Origin: JAPXLN01 sp033809515
Lineage (GTDB): Bacteria; Bacillota; Sulfobacillia; Fermentithermobacillales; Fermentithermobacillaceae
Direction: 5' to 3'
Length of the DNA stretch: 38,951 nt
NCBI GenBank assembly: GCA_033809515.1
Contig: JAPXLN010000015.1
Coordinates: 1-38,951 of the forward strand
The notes beneath the pieces are model-generated. The model was not told the origin of the DNA and made no database searches. It was given only the letters and a program-made list of their open reading frames with translations. The translations under genes were made by a program, and so were the position numbers. Of this stretch, positions 23,650-31,410 are shown in pieces. Position 1 is the first letter of the stretch. The number at the start of each line of letters is the position of its first letter.

Positions 23650-26156
23650 CCATGAGAGTTCCATGGAAATGGCTTAAGGAGTATGTGGACGTTCCCTGGG
23701 AGCCTGAAGAGGCTGCTAAGCAGCTAACCATGATTGGGTTGGAAGTTGAGAACCTTTCCCGAGAGGTCCTTGATGTGTCGCGGGTGGTTTCCGCCAGGAT
23801 CCTTCAGGTATCTCCTCATCCGGGAAGAGAAGATCTCAAAGTGGGGATCCTTGATGCCGGAGGGAAACGTTTCTCTGTAGTCAGCAGTGCTCCGGGGTTC
23901 CTTGAGGGGAATGTGGTTCTTCTGGCTAAGCCGGGTGCCACGCTTCCCGGCGGGCGGATCATAGAGGTGGCAGAGGTAGGAGGCGTGTTTTCAGAGGGAA
24001 TGGTGGTCTGTTCTAACGAGGTACTTCTGGGACAAGACCCAAGACCTTTTGAGGACATAATTGTGCTCCCCGGGGATACGACTCCGGGCATTCCTGTGCA
24101 GGAATTATGCGATCTCGACGACTATGTGTTGGATCTGGACCTTACGGTCAACTATTCCCATTGTCTCTCAGTGTTGGGGGTTGCCCTGGAAGCTTCAGCT
24201 CTTTCAGGTCAACCCCTGGTTCTGCCCGAGGTCCTGAGCGCATGGGACTGGGCAGGCCCCACAGGTAGTTGTCGCCCCGGGCCCCGTGAACAAGGGCAGT
24301 TTTCCCAAAAGGAAGAAAGGTTGAGCAGAGCCGAGCCTTTGGAGATATCTGTTGAGCTTCCGGATAGGGACCTGTGTCCGAGGTATGTCGGGAAAATAGT
24401 AAGAAATGTGACGTACACCTATGCCCCGTTGGTGGTTGAAAGACGTCTTCTGCTTGCCGGAATGCGGCCTGTGAACGCTATTGTGGACGCCACAAACTAT
24501 GTGATGTTTGAGACAGGGCAGCCTCTGCATGCTTTCGACTTCGACAAGCTGAACGGCAGGGTAATCAGGGCAAGACGGTCCCGGCAGGGCGAGTTTTTGA
24601 GAACCATCGACGGTGAGGTGCGCATGATAGACCCGGGAACCCTCGTAATAGCAGACAGTTCAGGCCCTGTGGCTATAGCAGGGGTTATGGGGGGCATGGA
24701 GACTGAGGTAACGCCTGATACCCGCAATATCCTTATTGAGTCTGCCTGGTTTAACCCTCTTTCTGTAAGGCTGACCTCTCAGAAGCTGCGCCTGCGCACT
24801 GAAGCTGCCGTCCGGTTCGAAAAGGGCGTGGACCCCACAGGTCAGGGAGCTGCGGCCGAAAGGGCTGCCTGCCTTATTGCAGATTTTGCCGGCGGGCAAC
24901 CTCAGGCTGGGATGGTTGAGTGTAAATGCATTGGCGACACCTCAAAGACTATAGTCTTCAGAACTTGCGAGGTTGGCCGTTCACTGGGTTTGTCAGTTCC
25001 CAAGGAGGAATGCAGGCGTATTTTCTGCTCTTTGGGATTTGACGTCAGAGACATGAGCGGACGAGACGGAGAAGATGGTCAGATGTGCGTAACAGTCCCG
25101 CCTCGAAGGGTAGACATCAAAGAAGAGGTGGACCTCATTGAGGAGGTCGCTAGGCACCACGGGTTTCACAGGTTCCAAGAGGAGAATCTCCCCTCAGCTG
25201 TACCTGGGGGCTCGCCCGGGGAACTTGCCCGGGTGGACCGGCTCAAGGATCTTTTGTCTTCTTTGGGTGGTCTGGAGGTTGTGACCAGTTCCCTGCTGTC
25301 TCCGGGGGAGCTTGAGGCCCTTGGGTGGGACCGTGATGATCCCAGAGGCAATCCTGTGTTTCTGAAAAATCCCCTTTCTTCGTACGAGTCATGTCTGCGA
25401 CCCAGCCTCTTACCGGGGCTTCTAAAGGTATTGGGGCATAACCAGAAGCAAAGAGCTCGTGGATTGGTTGTCTGGGAGATGGGACGGGTGTTTTTCCCGG
25501 CAAAAGACGATCTTCCTGATAGCCTTCCGTTGGAGATAAAGGAGCTGGCCCTTGCATCATACGGCACTGTGCATCAGGGATCGTGGATGGGAGACGAGAG
25601 AGGATCTTCCTTCTACCACTTGAAAGGGTTGATTAATGCCCTCCTGGATCTCCTGAACGTCCATGACCCGGTATACCTGCCCCGGGCAGGTATGCCCTTT
25701 CACCCAGGTAAGTCGGCCAGGATTGTCGTTGGCAGTTCAACCATAGGCGAAATCGGTGAAATGCATCCAAAATGCCAGGCTGATCTCGACTTGACCGGTC
25801 TTGTTACTATGGCATGGTTTTCTCTTGAGGCTCTTTTGAGCTTGTCCGGCGAAAAGCCTTATGTAGCTGTCCCCAGATTCATGCCTGTGGAAAGGGATCT
25901 TTCTGTGGTGGTACCTGATGAGGTGCCTGCAGGGGCTGTGCTGGATCGTGTGAGAAGAACCGCAAAAAGTCTGGAGGAAGTCATGCTTTTTGACATCTGG
26001 CGAAAACCTCCCGTGCCGAAAGGAGCTAAGAGCCTGGCCATGCGCCTGATCTACCAACCCCGGGATCGCACACTTACAGAGGAGGAGCTTTCTGAAGATC
26101 GTCGAAGGATTCTTGAAGCTCTGGAAAGGGATTTTGAGGCAAAGCTGAGGGTCTAG
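23646..26156 (+). CDS. pheT: Phenylalanyl-tRNA synthetase beta subunit
   Basis: This is a subunit of about 836 residues, slightly longer than the usual 800. It has an N-terminal EMAP-II-like tRNA-binding domain (about 45-150, VVSARILQVSPHPGREDLKV), the B3/B4 editing region (PVNAIVDATNYVMFETGQPL), the B5 domain (CRRIFCSLGFDVRDMSGRDG), a catalytic-like core and the C-terminal FDX-ACB anticodon domain (PRFMPVERDLSVVVPDEVPA). A Ser/Pro/Gln-rich insert near residues 200-235 (GSCRPGPREQGQFSQKEERL) is not typical and accounts for the extra length. ATG 23646 follows GGAGGGGG; ATG 23652 is an alternative. Confidence 0.97.
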   Translation: MTMRVPWKWLKEYVDVPWEPEEAAKQLTMIGLEVENLSREVLDVSRVVSARILQVSPHPGREDLKVGILDAGGKRFSVVSSAPGFLEGNVVLLAKPGATLPGGRIIEVAEVGGVFSEGMVVCSNEVLLGQDPRPFEDIIVLPGDTTPGIPVQELCDLDDYVLDLDLTVNYSHCLSVLGVALEASALSGQPLVLPEVLSAWDWAGPTGSCRPGPREQGQFSQKEERLSRAEPLEISVELPDRDLCPRYVGKIVRNVTYTYAPLVVERRLLLAGMRPVNAIVDATNYVMFETGQPLHAFDFDKLNGRVIRARRSRQGEFLRTIDGEVRMIDPGTLVIADSSGPVAIAGVMGGMETEVTPDTRNILIESAWFNPLSVRLTSQKLRLRTEAAVRFEKGVDPTGQGAAAERAACLIADFAGGQPQAGMVECKCIGDTSKTIVFRTCEVGRSLGLSVPKEECRRIFCSLGFDVRDMSGRDGEDGQMCVTVPPRRVDIKEEVDLIEEVARHHGFHRFQEENLPSAVPGGSPGELARVDRLKDLLSSLGGLEVVTSSLLSPGELEALGWDRDDPRGNPVFLKNPLSSYESCLRPSLLPGLLKVLGHNQKQRARGLVVWEMGRVFFPAKDDLPDSLPLEIKELALASYGTVHQGSWMGDERGSSFYHLKGLINALLDLLNVHDPVYLPRAGMPFHPGKSARIVVGSSTIGEIGEMHPKCQADLDLTGLVTMAWFSLEALLSLSGEKPYVAVPRFMPVERDLSVVVPDEVPAGAVLDRVRRTAKSLEEVMLFDIWRKPPVPKGAKSLAMRLIYQPRDRTLTEEELSEDRRRILEALERDFEAKLRV

Positions 26157-26197
26157 AAATAAGCAAAGGGGCCTCCATGGAGAAAGGGTGTTAGGCC

Positions 26198-27904
26198 GTG
26201 AAACGCGAAGTGGCGCACATGCTCAGGACCATGACGGCCCTCCTTGAGATCAAAGGCGAAAGCAGCTTCAAGGTAAGAGCTTATGAGAGGGCGGCAGACA
26301 GCATAGAAGGAGGGGACTATCCGCTGGAAGCCATGGCGCAATCGGGAGGCCTGACCGGTATTCCCGGCATTGGTAAGAATCTTGCGCCCAAAGTCAGCGA
26401 GATAGTCCTTACAGGAAGGTCTGCTTTCCTGGAAGACCTTGTTCGGGAGGTCCCTGAAGGTCTTCTGGACCTGCTCTCGGTTCCGGGTATAGGACCCAAG
26501 ACTGCACGGCTTCTTTTTGACTCGCTGGGTGTGGAAAGCCTGGATAGCTTGGAGGTAGCTCTTGAGAACCATGAGGTTCAGAAACTGCCTGGCCTGGGGA
26601 AGAAAAGGGAGGAACTCATAGCTGCAGGTCTCAGGGAGATACGGAAGTACACAGGAAGACTTCACCTGGGAATGGCTCTGCCTGTGGCCGGGGATGTCCT
26701 TCAGAGATTCCAGTCAGCCGGCTATTCGGGAGTCGTAGTAGGTGAAGTCCGGCGGTACCTGGAAACGGTGGCGAGCATAGACATACTGGTGATGGCCGCC
26801 TGCAAGAATGGGCCCGGCGTTATAGAAAAAACCGGTATTGCCGGCACCGCCAAAGATTCTGTGATCCGGCAAGCTTGGAACTCAGAGAAGGGCGCCTTTT
26901 CTTTCAGTACATCCTTCGGCATCCCCCTCAATGTCTATTTTGCGGAAGAAGACTGTTTCTTTGCGAAAGACTTTTTCCTTACCGGACCTGATTCGTACGT
27001 TGGCTTTGTCGAGAGAAAAGCTAAGATGGCAGGTTACCGGCTGACGGAAGAAGGTTTGTTCAAAAACGACAGGTTAGTTCCTGTAGAAAGTGAACAAGAA
27101 CTGTGCGACCTGGCAAGGACAGGGTTTGTTCCCCCGGAAGCCAGGCACCGGGAGGACCTGTTTGAGAGTATAAGCTCAGGCCATTTGCAGCTAATAGCCC
27201 CGGAAGATATTATGGGAGACCTTCACGTACACACAGTGTGGTCAGACGGAAGGTCAACCGTAGAGGAAATGGTTAAGGCAGCTATAGGCAAGGGATATTC
27301 GTACATGGCTGTAACAGATCATGCCAGCACTCTCAGACTGGTTGATGGACTAACGCCTGAGAAACTCATGGCCCAGCTAAAGGAGATCCAGGACGTGTCC
27401 GGGCGGTTTCCTGATTTCAGAATCTACTCAGGGGTGGAAGTGGACATTCTGCGCGACGGGCGATTATTCCTTGAAGATGATCTCCTGGCAAAGCTGGATG
27501 TGGTGATAGCTTCAGTTCATGATGATGTTGGCGACAGGACCGGAGAGATAGTGAACCGGCTTGTGAAAGCGGCGCGCAATCCCCATGTGGACATAATCGG
27601 TCATCCAACCGGGCGCATCATTGGAAGACGCCCCGGGGCTGCCGGTGACCTGACCAAGGTCTTTCAGGCGGCGGCTGACTCAGGTACCTTTCTTGAGATA
27701 AACGCATCCCCGGAAAGGTTGGACCTTTCTGAGGATATGGTCTTCCAGGCCCGCCGTCAGGGAGCGAAGTTTGCTATAAACAGTGACGCCCACAGCGCAA
27801 AGGGCCTGCATGTTATCGAGTATGGCGTTTTTGCTTGCGCCAGGCGGGCAGGCCTTTCCAAGTCTTGTGTGGCCAATGCCCTGCCCTGGCGTTCTCCCTC
27901 TTAA
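26198..27904 (+). CDS. polX: PolX-like protein with degenerate polymerase site and intact PHP domain
   Basis: This is a 568-residue protein with the PolX layout: an 8-kDa-like N-terminal helical domain with helix-hairpin-helix repeats (GLTGIPGIGKNLAPKVSEIV, LLSVPGIGPKTARLLFDSLG, KLPGLGKKREEL), a polX palm region (about 155-305) and a C-terminal PHP domain (about 340-560). In active PolX the palm has GSxRR...DxD and a third Asp. Here they read GEVRRYLETVASIDILV (first Asp is Ser) and GIPLNVYFA (third Asp is Asn), and the TGSKEHN motif has become TGPDSYV. Polymerase activity is therefore unlikely. PHP metal motifs are all present: GDLHVHTVWSDG, VTDHA, GVEVDIL, ASVHDD, IIGHPTGRIIGRR, INSDAHS, so a 3'-5' exonuclease or AP-endonuclease role can persist. 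GTG 26198 starts it, 41 bases after pheT. Confidence 0.93.
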   Translation: MKREVAHMLRTMTALLEIKGESSFKVRAYERAADSIEGGDYPLEAMAQSGGLTGIPGIGKNLAPKVSEIVLTGRSAFLEDLVREVPEGLLDLLSVPGIGPKTARLLFDSLGVESLDSLEVALENHEVQKLPGLGKKREELIAAGLREIRKYTGRLHLGMALPVAGDVLQRFQSAGYSGVVVGEVRRYLETVASIDILVMAACKNGPGVIEKTGIAGTAKDSVIRQAWNSEKGAFSFSTSFGIPLNVYFAEEDCFFAKDFFLTGPDSYVGFVERKAKMAGYRLTEEGLFKNDRLVPVESEQELCDLARTGFVPPEARHREDLFESISSGHLQLIAPEDIMGDLHVHTVWSDGRSTVEEMVKAAIGKGYSYMAVTDHASTLRLVDGLTPEKLMAQLKEIQDVSGRFPDFRIYSGVEVDILRDGRLFLEDDLLAKLDVVIASVHDDVGDRTGEIVNRLVKAARNPHVDIIGHPTGRIIGRRPGAAGDLTKVFQAAADSGTFLEINASPERLDLSEDMVFQARRQGAKFAINSDAHSAKGLHVIEYGVFACARRAGLSKSCVANALPWRSPS

Positions 27905-27991
27905 GTGCGTCCTCCAATGAGATCATAAACAAGCTGTAAACCTCATATCCTACGTACGTGATACCTTTGTTGAACGTGAGGTGCGCCTGGT

Positions 27992-28963
27992 TTGAACCGA
28001 AAGCAGTCAACCATGCGAATGCTCTTGACTATCGCCACGGCACTCAGCATTATTGCTTTCATTCCGGCAAGGACAGAATCAAAGGCAAGCCCGGGTCTGA
28101 ACAGGGTACCTGCCTACATGGCAGTCCATGAGACGGATGACCCTCTTATCCCGGCTGACCCCCCCATAAAGCGCCACGATGTGTACGACCTCAAACTTCG
28201 CCTTCGTGATTTGGGGCTATATAACGGCGTTTTAGATGAGGTCTACGATGAAAATGCCGTGTTGGCCGTTCAGAGGCTCCAGAGGATTTTCTGGCTTGAC
28301 CCCAATGGCGTGGTAGACAAATCCACATGGCGGGCGCTGGCGTACGGGGTAACGCGTACCCAGGGCCCAGCCGCAACTCCACGACCGGAGGGAACTGTAA
28401 GGATTGAAGTGGATACAGAGAAGTTAGAGCTCGCGGTCTACGTTGGCGAGACTCAATGGAAGACCTATCCTGTGGCAGCAGGCAAGTGGACCTCACTCTC
28501 GCCGGTAGGGGAATGGAAAATCATAGACAAAGGCTATGAACAGGGTGGCGCATTTGGCAGTCGCTGGATGGCCCTGGATGTGCCCTGGGGAGGGTATGGC
28601 ATACACGGGACAAACAGACCGTGGTCTGTTGGGTCGTACGCCAGCGGTGGGTGTATACGCATGCACAATGAAGACGTAGAAGAGCTCTACGAAATGGTGG
28701 TCATAGGGACCAGGGTGACCGTACGCGGCCCCAGGCCGTACCTTGATTTGAACCAACCAATCCGCCCGGGAACTTCAGGACCTGATGTAGTCATTCTGCA
28801 GGAGCGCTTGCGTGACATGGGCTTTGATACAGGGCCTTGTGACGGACGCTATTGGGAAAAAACCGCCGCTTCGGTTAGGGAGTTGAAGGAAGTGTTTGGT
28901 TTGGGGAGCGGAACAGGAACTACTGTCGATGTCCTTACTTTTCTTGGATTGAGGAAACCATGA
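27992..28963 (+). CDS. Secreted L,D-transpeptidase (YkuD) with two peptidoglycan-binding domains
   Basis: This is a 323-residue exported enzyme. It has a signal segment (residues about 9-27, MLLTIATALSIIAFIPA), a first peptidoglycan-binding domain (about 60-110, DLKLRLRDLGLYNGVLDEVY), the YkuD catalytic domain (about 130-255) and a second binding domain (IRPGTSGPDVVILQERLRDM). The active site has HGTNRPWSVGSYASGGCIRM: catalytic Cys in GGCIR, with the upstream His. L,D-transpeptidases form 3-3 cross-links or attach proteins; spore-former members act in the spore cortex or coat, which is possible here. The start is TTG 27992 behind GAGGTG, 8 bases away. The stop overlaps the next gene's ATG (ATGA). 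Confidence 0.93.
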   Translation: MNRKQSTMRMLLTIATALSIIAFIPARTESKASPGLNRVPAYMAVHETDDPLIPADPPIKRHDVYDLKLRLRDLGLYNGVLDEVYDENAVLAVQRLQRIFWLDPNGVVDKSTWRALAYGVTRTQGPAATPRPEGTVRIEVDTEKLELAVYVGETQWKTYPVAAGKWTSLSPVGEWKIIDKGYEQGGAFGSRWMALDVPWGGYGIHGTNRPWSVGSYASGGCIRMHNEDVEELYEMVVIGTRVTVRGPRPYLDLNQPIRPGTSGPDVVILQERLRDMGFDTGPCDGRYWEKTAASVRELKEVFGLGSGTGTTVDVLTFLGLRKP

Positions 28964-30168
28964 CCATGTTCTGGTGTCGTCGTCTTTCAGCCTGGGTTTT
29001 GATTGCCTTTTGCTTGGCCCTGACAATTGTACCCGGGTGCGGTACCCGTACCAGAACCCTGCCCCATGAAGTTTCCTTTGAGGGTCTGAAACTGGTGGTC
29101 TGGGATGCAAATCAGCCTTTGTACCCAGGTTCACCATCCTGGGAGGAAGAGGTGAACGACTGTGTCCGGGAATTTTCAGATGAGTACCGGGTGTCAGTCG
29201 AAGTACGACTCGTGACCCGTGAGGAGCTTCGTCTGGCCATCACGGGCAAGTTCATTTCAGACAAGATCGAAGATGTTGACGCGCCGGATCTTGTCTACTC
29301 CACTGAATGGCCCGTTGTCTCTAAGTCTTGTGCTCCGGTTCACGATATTTTGGATCTCAATGATCTTCTGGATTCGACTGTGAGTTATTGGACCAAAGAT
29401 GCCAGAGTTCTGGGCATTCCTGCCTATGCTCATTGGTTCTGTGCGGCGGCCCGAAGCTCTCCGGGAAAGACTCCATGCGACGAAATCAGTGCAAACACAG
29501 ACTGGGTAACAGGGTGTAAGGGCAAGATAAGCTACTGGCAGGAATCACCGGCTTTTTTCGGCCCGATAGCAGCCAACGGGCTCACTGAAGAGAGCATTAT
29601 GACGTATCTTCAGTGGGTGAAATCCTTCTGTGGCCCGCCGGCACCGGACCCTCTGACTTCCTGGCAATCCGGAGAGGTTTTAGCTCTCTTTCCGGTAAAT
29701 CCCCATCTTTTCAGATGGCTCCAGACGTCCGGCGGGGGCCATGGTGATATTGTGCCGTTGACTTTACCCGGACCTTCAGGAGAAGGAGGGGCGTTTTACA
29801 CGGTTCCCGGCTACGTTGTGCTTGCACAGGCTGATCCGAAAAAGACATGCGCTGCGCTGCTAGGGCAGGTTCTTGCACAAAGACTGGGCCAGTGGGCCGC
29901 CAGGACTTTTGGGGGAATACCGGCTTCCTCAGTGGACATGAGCACATTTCACCTTTGCAGCGCCCTATCTTACGAAGACCGCACTAGCTTGACCAGGGCA
30001 ATCCAGGAGGGCAGCCTTGTTGCTCCTGACAGTGCAAAGGAGCAAGTCAGAATGGAGATGCAGTCATTCTGTGCAGACAGCATCCTCCGGTATCTTCAAG
30101 GGCTTCTGTCCCTTGACGACCTGGCTCAGAGCATCCGACGGGGGTTAAGCGGTCATACTAGCCCATAG
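28960..30168 (+). CDS. Lipoprotein, solute-binding-protein-like
   Basis: This is a 402-residue lipoprotein: basic N-terminus, hydrophobic stretch (about 12-23) and lipobox VPGC with the lipidated Cys at 27. The mature part resembles family 1 extracellular solute-binding proteins in layout (LKLVVWDANQPLYP, then DAPDLVYSTEWPVVSKSCAP). It is short of clear family motifs and has several Cys. No ABC permease or ATPase is nearby, so a transport role is unsupported. Its 4-base overlap with the L,D-transpeptidase gene suggests a shared envelope function. Alternative starts at 28966 change only the first residues. Confidence 0.75.
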   Translation: MTMFWCRRLSAWVLIAFCLALTIVPGCGTRTRTLPHEVSFEGLKLVVWDANQPLYPGSPSWEEEVNDCVREFSDEYRVSVEVRLVTREELRLAITGKFISDKIEDVDAPDLVYSTEWPVVSKSCAPVHDILDLNDLLDSTVSYWTKDARVLGIPAYAHWFCAAARSSPGKTPCDEISANTDWVTGCKGKISYWQESPAFFGPIAANGLTEESIMTYLQWVKSFCGPPAPDPLTSWQSGEVLALFPVNPHLFRWLQTSGGGHGDIVPLTLPGPSGEGGAFYTVPGYVVLAQADPKKTCAALLGQVLAQRLGQWAARTFGGIPASSVDMSTFHLCSALSYEDRTSLTRAIQEGSLVAPDSAKEQVRMEMQSFCADSILRYLQGLLSLDDLAQSIRRGLSGHTSP

Positions 30169-30183
30169 AGACGGTGATACATA

Positions 30184-30804
30184 ATGACGCAATGGATCGG
30201 CAAAATAGGTATGATAGCCGGCCGGTCAGTCCTGATGTTCTTCTTGACGCTGGTAGCCGTGAGGGTCATGGGTAAGCGGTCAGTGGCCCAGCTGGCCCCT
30301 TTTGATCTGGTTGTCATAATAATAATGGGATCCGTTGCCGCCCTGCCCCTGGAGGAAGAGCACATTCACCCTATACACGGTGTCATTCCCATACTCATTC
30401 TGGCGTTTCTCCAGTATATCCTCAGTATCATCAACATGCACTGGAGGGGATTTGAGAAAGTCACCCAGGGCATGTCAACGCCCCTGGTTATTGACGGCAA
30501 GGTTTTGCCGGAGAATCTCAAACGCGAAAGGGTATCCGATGCCGACCTACATATTATGCTCAGACAGCAGGGCGTCGAGAAAATCCAGGACATATCCCTT
30601 GCAGTTCTGGAACCCACCGGAGAGGTATCAGTTATACTGAAGAAGGAGTCACAGCCTGTGACGCCCAAGGACATGGACGTAATGACCCTTTCCCATACTG
30701 ATACCATTCGGAAGATGCTCAAAGAACGTATGGAAGCAAGGTACCATGAGTTCTCTCAATCCATTCCCCAAAGGAGTTTGACCCTGAGAAAGCGAATCCG
30801 TTAA
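30184..30804 (+). CDS. DUF421/YetF-like membrane protein
   Basis: This is a 206-residue protein with three membrane helices at the N-terminus (about 12-30, 38-56 and 60-85) and a C-terminal cytoplasmic YetF domain (LVIDGKVLPENLKRERVSDA, then LRQQGVEKIQDISLAVLEPT). The motif RVMGKRSVAQLAPFDLVVII is diagnostic of DUF421/YetF proteins. In spore formers such proteins include spore-membrane components that work with SpoVA-type germinant systems (5AF-type stability in heat), so a spore role is possible. The ATG follows GGTGA. It is co-directional with its neighbours and 15 bases after the lipoprotein. Confidence 0.88.
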   Translation: MTQWIGKIGMIAGRSVLMFFLTLVAVRVMGKRSVAQLAPFDLVVIIIMGSVAALPLEEEHIHPIHGVIPILILAFLQYILSIINMHWRGFEKVTQGMSTPLVIDGKVLPENLKRERVSDADLHIMLRQQGVEKIQDISLAVLEPTGEVSVILKKESQPVTPKDMDVMTLSHTDTIRKMLKERMEARYHEFSQSIPQRSLTLRKRIR

Positions 30805-30831
30805 AAAGATCCTAATCAGGAGGGGAAACCT

Positions 30832-31410
30832 GTGCTGAATGAGCCGTTGGGCAGAGGGCTGGACTTCGAAGGTTATTTGTTGAAGGCCGACATGAACGTG
30901 CCGACTATGAGAGAGGTCTTCCGGGAAACTCTGGTTCAACCTGAAGACAATGAGTACTTCTCATGGTTGTGCCGGAGTCTGCCTCCAAAAAGCTTAACTG
31001 TGATTGCTTTGAGTGAGTCATGGTGTGGAGACTGTGTAGAGAACCTTCCGGTAATCGCCAAACTAGCTTCGCTGTACCCGTGTTTCAACCTTGCTATCTT
31101 TGCCAGGGATGAGAACCTGGATATAATGGACAGGTATCTTACGGAGGGGAAGAGAACTATTCCGGTATTCGTCATCCTGGACCAAGACGGAACCGAAATC
31201 GGCAGGTTCATCGAGCGGCCCCCGGGCGCCCATGCCTTTTTGCGACAAGCACAGGAAAGAGCCGGGAACCTACCTGATGAAGAGCGAAAACGTGCCTTCT
31301 ACAAGGCCCGCACAGATCTCAGGAAACTCTATAAAGAAGGCCTTCGAGATGAAACGGTGAAGGCTATCCGGAGGATTGTTGAGAGACGGTATGCACCGAA
31401 AAACACTTGA
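30832..31410 (+). CDS. Thioredoxin-family protein (WCGDC)
   Basis: This is a 192-residue cytosolic protein. The core has VIALSESWCGDCVENLPVIA with a WCGDC redox pair in place of WCGPC, followed by PVFVILDQDG (the cis-Pro strand). The N-terminal roughly 60 residues (VFRETLVQPEDNEYFSWLCR) and the basic C-terminal helix (RTDLRKLYKEGLRDETVKAI) match the thioredoxin_9/bacillithiol-associated type family. Substrate is unknown. The start is GTG 30832 behind AGGAGGGG. Its last 20 bases overlap the MutS2 start, so the two are translationally linked. Confidence 0.85.
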   Translation: MLNEPLGRGLDFEGYLLKADMNVPTMREVFRETLVQPEDNEYFSWLCRSLPPKSLTVIALSESWCGDCVENLPVIAKLASLYPCFNLAIFARDENLDIMDRYLTEGKRTIPVFVILDQDGTEIGRFIERPPGAHAFLRQAQERAGNLPDEERKRAFYKARTDLRKLYKEGLRDETVKAIRRIVERRYAPKNT

